Origin: Strongylocentrotus purpuratus
Lineage: Eukaryota > Echinodermata > Echinoidea > Camarodonta > Strongylocentrotidae
DNA: 64,000 bases
Reading direction: 5' to 3'
NCBI RefSeq assembly: GCF_000002235.5
Contig: NW_022145605.1
Span: 37,767,141-37,831,140 of the forward strand
Shown: positions 10,149-21,908 of the stretch, piece after piece
Position numbering within the stretch: the first letter of the stretch is position 1
Layout: every line of letters begins with the position of its first letter
The notes under the pieces: model-generated
Database searches by the model: none
What the model was told of the DNA's origin: nothing
Seen by the model: the letters and a program-made list of their open reading frames with translations, nothing else
Position numbers and translations under genes: made by a program

Positions 10149-10499
10149 TTAAGGTTCGTCTACATATAACATGGTCAACTGCAGATAGCGAAAGTGCTAA
10201 ACAGGTAATTTTCCCACTGCTATTATTAAGAAAAGGCTAAATTGTATTGTATGTGTGTGATTAGATACGAAAATTGGAAGCCTACATCACTCCTCTCGTT
10301 TTATTCTGCAGCATCGTTCGCGTAAAGGGGTTTATTGCTTCTAGTCTGAAAGGGGCTTTATGAAAGATTAACCCATCTAACATGATTTGCCCTCAGATAA
10401 TGCTGAGACTTGTAGCCATAGAGAGGAATGACACATTCTTTAAGCTCTGGTATGTCAAGTCACGTCGAGAAAAGATGACCCTGACGTTTGCTTCTAGTA

Positions 10500-11890
10500 C
10501 AGTCAAAATAGGAAAAAACCAAGAACTAATTGCAACAGAAATGATTCCACTTGCATATAATCTGGAGTAGCCATGAAAACAACATACTCAAAGTTGACAA
10601 AAATTGAAGTGGTGGATCAGTGCCTAATTTGCATAAATTCAAAATGGCCGCCATGTCAGACCCTGGTAGACACACAAAACCTATTTTAGCCTATATCTCT
10701 AGATCTGTGACACATATAAAGCTAAACAAAGTGTCTTTACCAATGTTTGGGGGATCAAGGAACATGATTATAGCATTATCAGCAGCTAACAACTACTCCT
10801 TGACTCTTAATTTGCATAAATTTGCATAAAATTAACCCTTTTCAAGTCAAAATGGCTGCCATGTTGCATGTTTATAACTATTTCTCATCTGATACTTACA
10901 GAAAGTTGATTTTAGTGCCCTTATCCATGTTTAGGGGGTCAAGGAACATAATTATGGCATTATCGGCAGCTTAGAACTACTCCTTGACTCCAAGTATGCA
11001 TAAATTTGCATATAATTAACCCCTTTTAAATTCTGAATAGCTGCCATTTGTTCATGTTTAAAACTATATCTCTAGATCTTATACACATAGAAAGCTAAAC
11101 GAAGAGTCTTTACCAATGTTTTGGGGTCAAGGAACATGATAATAGCATTATAAGCAGCTTACAAATACTCCTTGACTCCTAATTTGCATAAATTTGCATA
11201 AAATTAACCCTTTTTAAAGTCAAAATGGCTGCCATGTTGCATGTTAATAACTATTTCTCATCTGATACTTACAGAAAGTTGATTTTAGTGCCCTTATCCA
11301 TGTTTAGGGAGTCAAGGAACATAATTATGGCATTATCGGCAGCTTAGAACTACTCCTTGACTCCAAGTATGCATAAATTTGCATATAATTAACCCCTTTT
11401 AAATTCTGAATGGCTGCCATTTGTTCATGTTTAAAACTATTTCTCATCTGATACTTATAGATAGTTGATTTTAGTGCCCTTATCCATGTTTAAGGGGTCA
11501 GGGAACATGATTATATCATTATCAGCAGCTTAGAACTACTCCTTGACTCCTAGTTTGCATAAATTTGCATATAATTAACCCATTTTAAATTCTAAATTGC
11601 TACCATTTTTTCATGTTTAAAACTATATCTCTAGATCTGATACACATAGAAAGCTAAACGAAGTGTCTTTACCGATGTTTAGGGGGTCAAGGAACATGAT
11701 TATAGCATTATCAGCAGCTTAGAACTACTCATTGACTCTTAGTTTGCATACATTTGCATATAATTAACCCTTTTTTATATAAAAGTCAAATTGGCTGCCA
11801 TAATATGATGCATGTTTAAAACTATTTCTCATCTGATACTTATAGAACGTTAATTTTAGTGCCCTTATTCATGTTTAGGGGGTCAAGGAA
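10500..11890. repeat. Foldback left arm: about 185-bp tandem units
   Basis: Roughly seven units alternate between a 'ctcatctgatacttacagaaagttg' type and a 'tctctagatctgatacacatagaaag' type, each followed by 'ggtcaaggaacatgattata' and 'ctactccttgactc'. The alternation gives a higher-order period of about 365 bp. The innermost unit ends near 11890. Confidence 0.85.
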
Positions 11891-12130
11891 AATAGCTTGG
11901 TAGAACTTAGGAATGTTTTTGTCTAACATTTTATAACCATAGTTACAGTTAAGCAGGAACAAACTACTGTTCTTTTAAAGATACAATTGAAGAATTTGAA
12001 ACCATCCTTGTTTATCGGCTTCTTTTATTCCTTGAATCCAACACAATTTTTGTGCTCTGGCAGATGACTGGTCCATTCCAAATAAATAATCCAGTGGTTG
12101 CAAAAACAATTTTGATTTTGTCGAGTAACA

Positions 12131-14495
12131 GCAACAGGGCCAGACGGAATCTCTGCCAGAATGTTGAAGGAAACTGCCGATCAGATCTCCCCTGCGATCA
12201 CCCTGCTTTTCCAAGCCTCCCTTCATCAAGGATGCGTTCCATCGATGTGGAAGAAGGCACTTGTAGTTCCCATCCACAAGAAGGGCTGCAAGTCATCCCC
12301 GGGTAACTACAGGCCGATTTCACTGACTGCGATCTTATGCAAGCTGTGTGAGTATGTTGTTCACTGTGCAGTTATCCACCACCTCATCCATCATGACATT
12401 CTATCTGACAATCAGCATGGCTTTCGGAAGCGCCGTTCTTGTGAGACACAACTGACCCTCACCATCCATGACCTTGCTAGAGGACTGGAAGACACGGGTC
12501 AGTATGATGTAATCGTACTAGACTTTGCTAAGGCCTTTGACAAGGTCTCTCACAAACGATTCCTTCTCAAAGCCAAACATTGTGGTATACACGGCCTTAC
12601 TCTTCAGTGGATCGAGAACTTCCTGACTGGCCGTACCCAACAAGTCATACTGGAGGGCCAACTCAGCTCGGAAGCCAAGGTCACATCTGGCATACCCCAG
12701 GGTAGCGTCCTAGGTCCATTGTTATTTTTGATCTACATCAATGACCTACAAGATTGCATTAGGCATTCAACCACACGCTTTTATGCTGACGACTGTCTGC
12801 TCTACAAACCAATCAGATCGATCCAGGACTGTGACAAACTGCAAGAAGATCTAGACAGGCTCCAGGACTGGGAGAAGACGTGGAAGATGGAATTCCATCC
12901 CTCCAAGTGCCAGGTCTTGCGAGTGACCAACAAGAAGAAGCCACTCCTAGGCCAATACACCATCCATGGTCATCAGCTGGAGCAGGTCAACTCAACCAAG
13001 TACCTCGGGGTCCACATTGATCAGAAGCTGAACTTCAATGCCCATGTACATGGGCGTCAATCCAAATTAGACCGTGGAGTGGGGGGACACAAGTTCAGAC
13101 AGGGCGGCGCCAGGTTATTTTGTTAGGGAGGCGAATGGGCTGCGCCACACAGGGGGGGGGGGATGTCTGAAGGGATGTGCCCCCTCAGAAGTTGAAGATT
13201 TTGTTTCAAATTTATGCTTAAATGGCTCGCTTTGGTGCATACTTTTTGCCAAATTAAAAAGAAAACAAGTCTTAAGTTCAATTAACGAGGAACAAGAACG
13301 CAGGGGGTGTCTGTGGGGGGGATGTGCCCCCCTCAGAAGTTAAAGATTTTTTTTTAAATTGATGGATAGATGGCTTGATTTGGGGCATAATTTTTGCCAA
13401 ATTAAAGAGAAAACAGTCTTAAGATCAAATAACAGGAACAAGAATGCAAGGGGGTAGATGGATGAATTTGTCGTTTCCATTGAACAATCAGCCATAAGGT
13501 TTGGAAGATACAAGGGAGATTTTTTTTTCAGTTGGTGAAAAGATTTTTTGTCTTCATCGTAACCAATGTTTGAACTTCCGGTAATGTGAATGTAATATTA
13601 ATGACGCTTCTTTTAATAAAATCTGATCGCCTGATTTTGCTTGATTTTTCTCAACACAGAGAGAAAGAGAGAAAGAGAGAACAAAAAAAAAATATTTAAA
13701 CCCCAAATCATGGGGGGACATTTCACCACCTGAAAATTCGTGGGGGGGGGGGGGGGGACGTGTCCCCCCCCCCCCCCCGTCCCCCCAGGATTGACGCCCA
13801 TGCCCATGTAGATGCCACAGTCAAGAAGGCTAACTCTGTCTGTGCCTTCCTGCGCCGTAACTTTCAACACTGCAACCACAAGATCAAGGAGGCTACGTAT
13901 GTCACATACACTAGGCCCATAGTGGAGTATGCTGCAACAGCATGGGATCCACACACCCAAAGAAACATCAACAAGGTCGAAATGGTTCAATGCAGGAGTG
14001 CGTGGTATGTCTGTGGCGACTTCGATCGTACCAGCAGTGTTACATCTATGATGAAGAAAGTAAAATGGCCCTCGCTAGTTAGTAGATGTCTGCAAAGCCA
14101 TCTTGCAATGCTGTATCGCATCCGCTTTGGTCTTGTTGACATTGAATGGCAACAATACCTTAAGGCAGCAACATCTGTAACAAGAGGTCACGGATTCCGC
14201 TTCGGAGCGACACTGTGCACTAGCCAAGCCTACATCATCTCCTTCTTCCCCAGAACTACCAAGGACTGGAACAACCTTCCAGTAGATCCAGCCTGCTCAC
14301 TCTCCCTTGAGGCATTTAAGCACCCCTAACTGCCCCCACAGGATTAAAAGTTTTTACTTGCACCCTGTACATATATGCACAAGGATCCTGGCCAGCAGGC
14401 TCACACAGGCTCCTCACATACACACACAGTGCGCAATCTTCAAGGCCTTGAAGCAGCACTTTTCTTGGAAGAAATATAAATGTAAATGGTAGATA
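12131..14495 (+). mobile_element. 5'-truncated LINE (CR1/Jockey type), split by a MITE
   Basis: The reverse-transcriptase reading frame begins abruptly at ATGPDGISARML (12131), so the endonuclease and the start of ORF2 are missing. Motifs in order are NYRPISLTAILCK, VIVLDFAKAFDKV (motif A), SGIPQGSVLGPLLFLIYIND (motif B region), FYADDCLLY (catalytic YADD) and STKYLGVHID. After a 754-bp insertion the same frame resumes at 13803 (VDATVKKANSVCAF, YTRPIVEYAATAWDP, TKDWNNLP) and stops at about 14327. The 3' end is put at about 14495 by loss of recognisable sequence and is uncertain. The family is a non-LTR retrotransposon of the CR1/Jockey group. Confidence 0.9.
13049..13802. mobile_element. hAT-like MITE inserted in the LINE (754 bp)
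   Basis: The ends catgggcgtcaatcc and ggattgacgcccatg are perfect 15-bp inverted repeats. The flanks are an exact 8-bp direct repeat CCCATGTA (13041-13048 and 13803-13810). Removing the element plus one repeat restores the LINE frame (762 bp, a multiple of three). An 8-bp duplication is typical of hAT transposons. The interior is non-coding, with a roughly 165-bp direct duplication ('atgtgccccctcagaagtt', 'tttgccaaattaaa') and long G and C runs near its right end. Confidence 0.9.
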
Positions 14496-15951
14496 CTTTT
14501 GCAAAATGGTTGAGACATTAAGAAGCACAACTTCTAATTCTTATTTTTATCCACAGGTTGCCAGATAATCAACCATAAACATTTGCACCTTACATCCAAT
14601 GATTGATAAATGCATCATATTCTAATATGGATGCTCATTTGTTTTCATGATTTTCTTTCTACTTTGCAAATTAGTGTCATCAAGTTGTATTTGGTATAAA
14701 TGCATAGGTCCTTATTTTAATCAGAAAGCATTCCTAGCAAACTGTTAAGAACCATTCTAATTTTCTGAACACTAGGTGAGCCTTGTCATTTTGCTTAAAG
14801 TAGATATTCATTGATTTTAAAAAATAACTTTATTTTCATCCACGTACAGTGATGAAAGAAACACAGACGGTTTTAACGTCGTGTCTCTTATCGTCAAAGC
14901 TGTAAGGGAGACAGAAATTAAAGTAGATATTCATTAATTCTAAAAACTTACTCTATTTTCATTATTGCAAAGTTGAAACTTTGATTCAACAATGATATCA
15001 AAATTCAATGCTTGGAAACATTCGAAGTACTGATTATTATAAATTTCAAAACGCTTAAATACAGCCCCGGAATAGCACCTGAAGAGTTCTCTGAACGCTG
15101 CTAAGATGTGTGAGATCACAGTATGGACATGATTTGCACAAGCAGACGATGTCCCATGACATCTCACACATGTTCAGTGCCTGTGTTTTCATCTTCTCTT
15201 GAGTTCTTTCTCTTACTTCACTACCTTCAGGCTAAATGTATAATCTATTGCCTCACTCTAAACCCCGCGCATGTTTTTATTTTGATGACAAATGCAGCGA
15301 TACAAAACTAAAGGAATGTGTCGCTTGTAAACAAAATAAGACGCCATTGTATATTCAGCTGCACACACCGGGGTATTTTTCGGCGTTTCAAGAGGGAACA
15401 AATGCCGTCCTTAATATCATTCCGGGGGTTTTTCAATTTGAAAGTCTGGTTTCTTTGAGTGTTAATTAACCCATATCCTGTGTATTTACAAGCAAAAGAT
15501 TTTAGTTATCAGAATCGGGTCATATCCCCTTTTGAATGGTTTGACTTGCCATTACATTTTTATACACTAAACTCATTATAATTGCTTTAAATCCATCACG
15601 CTATATGACTGAAGCTTATTTTTATATTTTTACATGGACGAATAAACGAATTGAATTGAAGTAAATGGTACAGTCAAGTTTGTTAACCAAAGAAAATGGT
15701 TAAAACACCAAACTTTAATGAGAAGTCCACCCTGATTAGAAGTTGGTTTTAACAGAAGCAGAAAAATTAAAAAAAACAGATCAGTGAAGGTTTGAGCAAA
15801 ATACAAGAAGAAATATTAAAGAAAATTATGATTTTTTAAAGTTGTAATCAAGCACACATAAATTGGCAACACCGTGACGTATATTGTGAGCTACTCTAAA
15901 GAAAGTATTAAATCATACATGCACCTTAATTATATAATCATTGCTCATATG
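14496..15951. other. Foldback loop, right part: unrecognised
   Basis: No gene is recognised. Visible structure: a roughly 120-bp direct duplication ('aaagtagatattcattgatt' near 14800 and 'aaagtagatattcattaatt' near 14920), a small inverted repeat (atgtgtgagat at about 15105 and atctcacacat at about 15160), and a possible LINE 3' end at 15630-15660 ('aataaacgaattgaattgaa'). Confidence 0.5.
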
Positions 15952-17153
15952 TTCATTGACCCCTAAACATGAATAAGGGCACTAAAATCAACTTTCTATA
16001 AGTATCAGATGAGAAATAGTTTTAAACATGCAACGTATGCAGCCAATTTGACTTTAAAAAAGGGTTAATTATATGCAAATGTATGCAAATTAGGAGTCAA
16101 GGAGTAGTTCTAAGCTGCTGATAATGATATAATTATGTTCCTTGACCCCAAAAACATCAGTAAAGACACTTCGTTTAGCTTTCTATGTGTCTCAGATCTA
16201 GAGATATAGTTTTAAACATGAAAAACAGCCATTTAGAATTCAAAAGGGGTTAATTATATGCAAATTTATGCAAATAAGGAGTCAAGGAGTAATTCTAAGC
16301 TGCTGATAATGCTATAATTATGTTCCTTGACCCCCTAAACTTGTAAAAGGGCACTAAAATCAACTTTCTTTAAGTATCAGATGAGAAATACTTTTAAACA
16401 TGCAACATGGCAGCCATTTTGACTTTAAAAAGGGTTAATTATATGCAAATTTATGCAAATTAGGAGTCAAGGAGTAATTGTAAGCTGATTATAATGCTAT
16501 TATCATGTTCCTTGACCCCCTAAACATTGGTAAAGACTCTTCGTTTAGCTTTCTATGTGTATAAGATCTAGAGATATAGTTTTAAACATTAACAAATGGC
16601 AGCCATTCAGAATTTAAAAGGGGTTAATTATATGCAAATTTATGCATATTAGGAGTCAAGGAATAGTTCTAAGCTGCCGATAAAGCCATAATTATTTTTC
16701 CTTGACCCCCTAAACATGGATAAGGGCACTTAAATCAACTTTCTGTAAGTATCAGATGAGAAATAATTTTAAACATGAAACATGGCAGCCATTTTGACTT
16801 TAAAAAGGGTTAATTTTATGCAAATTTATGCAAATTAAGAGTCAAGGAGTAGTTGTTAGCTGCTGATAATGCTATAATCATGTTTATTGACCCCCAAACA
16901 TGTGTAAAGACACTTCGTTTAGCGTTCTATGTGTTTAAGATCTAGAGATATAGGCTAAACTAGGTTTTGTGTGTCTACCAGGGTCTGACATGGCGGCCAT
17001 TTTGAATTTATGCAAATTAGGCACTGATCCACCACTTCAATTTTTGTCAACTTTGAGTATGTTGTTTTCATGGCTATTCCAGATTATATGCAAGTGGAAT
17101 CGTTTCTGTTGCAATTAGTTCTAGGTTGACCCCTTTTTTTTCCTATCTTGACC
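15952..17153. repeat. Foldback right arm: inverted tandem units
   Basis: This is the reverse complement of the left arm, beginning 'cattgacccctaaacatgaa' and ending in the block that matches 10500-10560. It is about one unit (185 bp) shorter than the left arm, which suggests unequal exchange or slippage after insertion. Confidence 0.85.
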
Positions 17154-17859
17154 TGACTATTCATTCTGTTACTTTTAATTAACCGAAAAGTTTCACAAGG
17201 GTTTTTATTGTTTTGAAGAATTGTCTTGTTTTTTGGAGGCCAAGTGATGTGTGTTTAATAGTCCATTAAGAAGCTTGCTGTTGAAATTTGATAAATAGTG
17301 AAGGTTTCTCTGCAGATTGAAATATTAAAGTTTAACTTTATGGGAAATAGAATGTTTACATGATTTGTATATGTGATTTGGAAACATTTTAGGTGAGTAT
17401 ATTGTTTTAATCTCATTCTTAGTTGAGGTCCTGTATTATCTATTTATCTAGTAATTGTTTAAACAGTGGAATTAGGAAAGCCTTTCTCTTTTCCTTTCAA
17501 TATGATGCTATATTGACAGTTTCAAAATGGACCGTTTAGATATGAGATTTATATATATTGTAATATTGGATATGATAAATGTAGCAGTTGAGGGCTGTCA
17601 ATGTTCAAAAGACATCTTGTGCAAAACTTTTTCATGCAGCAGATTTGATTTATCAGATACATTCCCTGCTTTGGAGCTGAAAAGTATTTATTATGAGACA
17701 TGTCGTCCAATTATATTTGAAAGCACTGGACAAAATTGGTGAATTTGTAAATACCTATCTGAAACGATCAACATAATCTAATAATAGAATGATGTGATAT
17801 GATGGTATCCACATTGGTTGACTCATGAAGATCCCCTCCATCAACACCTGTAAGTACTG

Positions 17860-17860
<1 letters not shown>
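17154..17860. other. Intron, nothing recognised
   Basis: AT-rich intron sequence. A 71-codon ATG-led frame (17527-17742) shows no family signature and no donor at its end, so it is not called. Confidence 0.5.
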
Positions 17861-17894
<34 letters not shown>

Positions 17895-17968
17895 CATATA
17901 TATCTTTTTCTTTCTCTTCCTCTGTCTCTCTCTCTGTTCATTTCTCTCACTCTCTTCCTCTTGCTCTC

Positions 17969-18006
<38 letters not shown>

Positions 18007-18290
18007 ATTCCGTCTCCCCCTCTTTGCTTTTCTGTTCTTTGTCTCCTTTTATGATCCTCCCTCCTCCCCCTTCTCTCTCTCTCTCTCTCTCTCTCTCTTG
18101 CTCTCTTCCTCTTTCTGTCATTCTTCCACCTCTCCCTGTCTTTGTATTTTCTTTCTCTCCTCCCTCTGTCACTCTCTATCACTCTCTCTCTCTCTCTCTC
18201 TCTCTCTTCCTCTCACTCTCTCACTCTCTCTCTCTCTCTTTCTCTCTAACTATCTCTCTGTCTCTCTATCCCTCTCTATCCAATTCTCTT
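17861..18290. repeat. CT-rich microsatellite cluster
   Basis: Several (CT)n and (TA)n blocks are joined by pyrimidine-rich spacers. Serine/leucine and Arg/Glu reading frames on the two strands are artefacts of the repeat. Confidence 0.97.
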
Positions 18291-18478
18291 CCCTACGCCA
18301 CTCAAGCAAGACAATTTTTTGATTGGATTTCCCTTTTCGAACCACTTCCCTTAGATCTGTAAGGTTGATTGATTCTTAGTGAGTATCTGTTTCCTATCTT
18401 AATGTGTGGGAGATTGGAATAACCCACCTGTTTTTTAGAGGGGGACCATTGCTGCCCCCCCCCCCCTCGACAGGCTTC

Positions 18479-18503
18479 CATATATATATATATATATATA
18501 TAT
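18479..18503. repeat. (TA)n microsatellite
   Basis: About 12 TA units follow a C run at about 18458. Confidence 0.95.
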
Positions 18504-19838
18504 GATATGTGTCTCCTTTGACATGTAATTATTGGAATGAGTCAGTTGCGTCTTGTTCTCTTCAAATGTTTTCTTCATTTTAAATAGTCACTCTTTTAAT
18601 ATGGGTATATGAACACATGAAGAGTTGAAAGTTCTCTCTTTTACAAATACTTGATAACTTAATGACTTATCTTTTGAAGCTCTCTCACAGAAAACTCATT
18701 TGGTTTACGCACATACGTATGTTTACATCAGTATGTTTATTATAGGAAAAATGTTATTGTTACAAAAGCATGTAATGAAGCGAACAAGGGTATTATCGCT
18801 ACATATTTTGTTGTCTGTCATGCGGTGTTAATCAGCCTAACAGACTGTCAATCACCCGGCATTGCTCAGCTCGTATCAAGCTCATTACTTTCTCTTCTGC
18901 ACTTGACTTCGAGGAAGGGAATAAATTGCGTCTGTCAGCTGTGAGGATTTCCACCTTTCGTCGGTGGGCAGGCGGCTGTGAGGGGAAACACTGTGGAATT
19001 GTGGCTTCCACAAACTCCCTCGCTTGGTTATTGGGCGTCAAGTGAAATGAATAAGGGTGGGAAAATACTTCACAGAAAATTTAATATAATTTTGAAGATT
19101 TTATCTTGTGGGAAGGACAAGGCTGGGTACATGCTTTCCTTTTAAGTTGTGGCTCTTAAGGTGAACTTAAAGGCGCCTGATTGCTTTTTTGTGTGTGAAC
19201 TCCTCACTTTTCATAGCCAAAATTATTGGAAGTTGAAAGAAACTGAACTGTATTCTGTTTGGTATTCAGTGATTCATGGACAGTCGCTATATCTCAGTTC
19301 GAATTCTAACAAGTTGACATCTGACTTCTCAAATTGGCCAAGGATTAGTAAGAAACTGCTTGTTTCTTGCAGAGAGTCTGTTAATTTGAGAGAAGAGGTA
19401 ACTAAAACACCCTGTTTCTCCTCCACCTATGAACTGCGGTGTTAGTAAACTAATGTGTTTCAAAAACTTTCCAGGAGTGTGTTGTTTGTGAATCTCTAGA
19501 GGATGTCTTTGCTCATTGGGTCTGTCAGTAAGATGATTTATATCCACTCACACTTCACTCACACTCTGATTTAATCTACTCTATGACTCCCTCTCTCTCT
19601 CTTTCTCCCTCTCTCTCTCTCTATCTCTATCTCTCTCTCTCTTCCTCTCTGAATACACTCTGATCCCCTTCATCATCAACCCATTTCTTCATTATGATGT
19701 ACAAACGCTCAAGGTGCTATTCTACCAGTGGGCCACACCCCTTCCTTTACCCTTCCTGAGGCTTCTCAAACTCTTTGAACTTTAGTTGCATCCTTCCGCC
19801 CACTCTCTCATTACCGTGACAACCTTTCCTCTTCCCCT
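18504..19838. other. Intron, no gene recognised
   Basis: Mostly AT-rich sequence with a (CT)n block at about 19590-19650. Short frames at 18832-19041 and 19149-19445 show no recognisable domain. Confidence 0.5.
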
Positions 19839-19934
19839 CCCATAGGAAAGTGAAAAGTATGCCGCAGACCTGCCGCAGACCTGCCGCAGATCTGCCGCAG
19901 ACCTGCCGCAGACTTTTAGTCTGCGGCAAAGAGT

Positions 19935-20595
19935 ATGCCGAAGTATGCGGCAGAAAGAAATTTTGCTGCAGACTTGCCGCATACCAGTATGCCACAGGAA
20001 CAGTCTGCGGCAGATCTGCGGCAGGATGAAATTTTGCTGCAGACTTGCCGCATACTAGTATGCCACAGGAACAGTCTGCGGCAGATCTGCGGCAGGATGA
20101 AATTTTGCTGCAGACTTTCCGCATACTAGTATGCCACAGGAACAGTCTGCGGCAGATCTGCGGCAGGATGAAACTTTGCTCCAGACTTGCCGCATACTAG
20201 TATGCCACAGGAACAGTCTGCGGCAGATCTGCGGCAGGATGAAATTTTGCTGCAGACTTGCCGCATACTAGTATGCCACAGGAACAGTCTGCGGCAGATC
20301 TGCGGCAGGATGAAACTTTGCTCCAGACTTGCCGCATACTAGTATGCCACAGGAACAGTCTGCGGCAGATCTGCGGCAGGATGAAATTTTGCTGCAGACT
20401 TGCCGCATACTAGTATGCCACAGGAACAGTCTGCGGCAGATCTGCGGCAGGATGAAACTTTGCTCCAGACTTGCCGCATACTAGTATGCCACAGGAACAG
20501 TCTGCGGCAGATCTGCGGCAGGGCGAAACTTTGCTCCAGACTTGCCGCATACCAGTACACCACAGGAACAGTCTGCGGCAGGTCTGCCACAGGAA
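19935..20595. repeat. 71-bp satellite array with alternating variants
   Basis: About nine direct units carry 'gccgcatactagtatgccac' and 'ggaacagtctgcggcagatc'. From the fourth unit on, two variants alternate (gaaactttgctccag versus gaaattttgctgcag), giving a 142-bp higher-order repeat. Confidence 0.9.
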
Positions 20596-21109
20596 ATTCC
20601 ATTAAAGTCTAATAGGGCCAATTGAAACCAATCATCTCATGCATATTCATTATTACTTTACACGTGTGACAGAAAAATACATTTATCATGATTTGTTAAG
20701 CAAATTAAGACAATGCACATCATTTTTGTGATTTCTATTTTCCTTTTGCCATTATTAACCAATAGATTATTTTGTCTGATCATGTTACAATTACATTCAC
20801 GTTTAAGCAATAGATATATTGATTACTACCGAAGAAACTATGATTACTAACCAAGAAACAATATACATATTTAGTATATATATGTGTACGAGCCTGTGTC
20901 ACTTTAAATGTTACTCTTGAATACACTTCAAATGATCAATGTGATGAAGTTAATACAATTGAGAATAGAATATACCTAATTGGTAATATCGATATCTATT
21001 GGTATTACCTAATTGGTAATATTGATATTGCCAATATCGATTATGAAGTATCAATCAGTTTATCACTGGTTCTTCTACATGCATACTTTATTGCCACGTA
21101 CTGGATATG

Positions 21110-21890
21110 AAAGAGTATGCGGCAGGTCTGCAGCAGGTCTATATGAGATATGAATATTCATGACGAAGAGTCTGCGGCAGGTCTGCAGCAAGTCTGAGGC
21201 AGACCTGCCGCAGACTCTTCATCATACTGAAAGAGTATGCGGCAAGTCTGCAGCAAGTCTGCAGCAGTCTGCGGCAGACCTGCCGCAGACTCTTCATCAT
21301 ACTGAAAGAGTATGCGGCAAGTCTGCAGCAAGTCTGCGGCAGACCTGCTGCAGACTCCTCATCATACTGAAAGAGTGTGCGGCAGGTCTGCAGCAGACCT
21401 GCCGCAGACAGTCATCTTTTTCACATGCAAATTAGTTTTGCCGCAGACTTGCCGCAGACTTGCCGCATACTCTTTCAGTATGATGAAGAGTCTGCGGCAA
21501 GTCTGCGGCAGACCTGCCGCAGACTCTTCATCATACTGAAAGAGTATGCGGCAAGTCTGCAGCAAGTCTGCGGCAGACCTGCTGCAGACTCTTCATCATA
21601 CTGAATGAGTATGCGGCAAGTCTGCGGCAGACCTGCCGCAGACTCCTCATCATACTGAAAGAGTGTGCGGCAGGTCTGCAGCAAGTCTGCGGCAGACCTG
21701 CCGCAGACTCTTCATCATACTGAAAGAGTATGCGGCAAGTCTGCAGCAAGTCTGCGGCAGACCTGCCGCAGACTCTTCATCATTCTGAAAGAGTATGCGG
21801 CAAGTCTGCGGCAAGTCTGCGGCAAAACTAATTTGCATGTGAAAAAGATGACTGTCTGCGGCAGGTCTGCCGCAGGAGTATGCGGCAGGC
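21110..21890. repeat. Inverted and direct CTGCGGCAG repeat block
   Basis: Units alternate orientation: ctgccgcagactcttcatca, then tactgaaagagtatgcggca, and so on, so the block is highly self-complementary at a scale of about 60-125 bp. Confidence 0.85.
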
Positions 21891-21908
21891 TCATTTCTTT
21901 CCTATGGG

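Larger units (their letters stand above)
10500..17153. mobile_element. Foldback-type element with long repetitive inverted arms
   Basis: The left arm (about 10500-11890) and right arm (about 15952-17153) are inverted copies. Left-arm 'aattgaagtggtggatcagt' and 'ccatgtcagaccctggtaga' recur reverse-complemented near 17030 and 16985. Each arm is a tandem series of two alternating 185-bp unit types ('tttgcataaatttgcatata', 'ctcatctgatacttacagaa', 'ggtcaaggaacatgattata'). The loop holds a LINE fragment and unrecognised DNA. Outer ends are placed where the arm match stops, and no clear target duplication was found. TU foldback elements are established in sea urchins; membership in that family is inference. 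Confidence 0.8.
19839..21908. mobile_element. Foldback-like element built of CTGCGGCAG repeats (2070 bp)
   Basis: The left end cccataggaaag and the right end ctttcctatggg are inverted repeats, each followed inward by gtatgccgcag-type sequence. Inside, a 71-bp direct array (19935-20595) and an inverted-unit block (21110-21890) surround a roughly 510-bp AT-rich centre (20600-21105). A second inner inverted pair carries 'cagtcatctttttcacatgc' (21406) and its complement (about 21835). No target duplication was obvious. All reading frames in it (CRILFQYDEES-like peptides) are repeat by-products. Confidence 0.8.

Noticed and set aside
17527-17742. 71-codon frame with several cysteines
   Set aside because: No signal peptide or splice signals and no family pattern; length within chance.
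17768-18362. Arg/Glu-rich and Ser/Leu-rich frames on both strands
   Set aside because: They come from (CT)n repeats, with no sequence outside the repeat that looks coding.
19935-20595. CRISPR-like look of regular repeats
   Set aside because: Animal DNA; the whole 71-bp unit repeats with no unique spacers.
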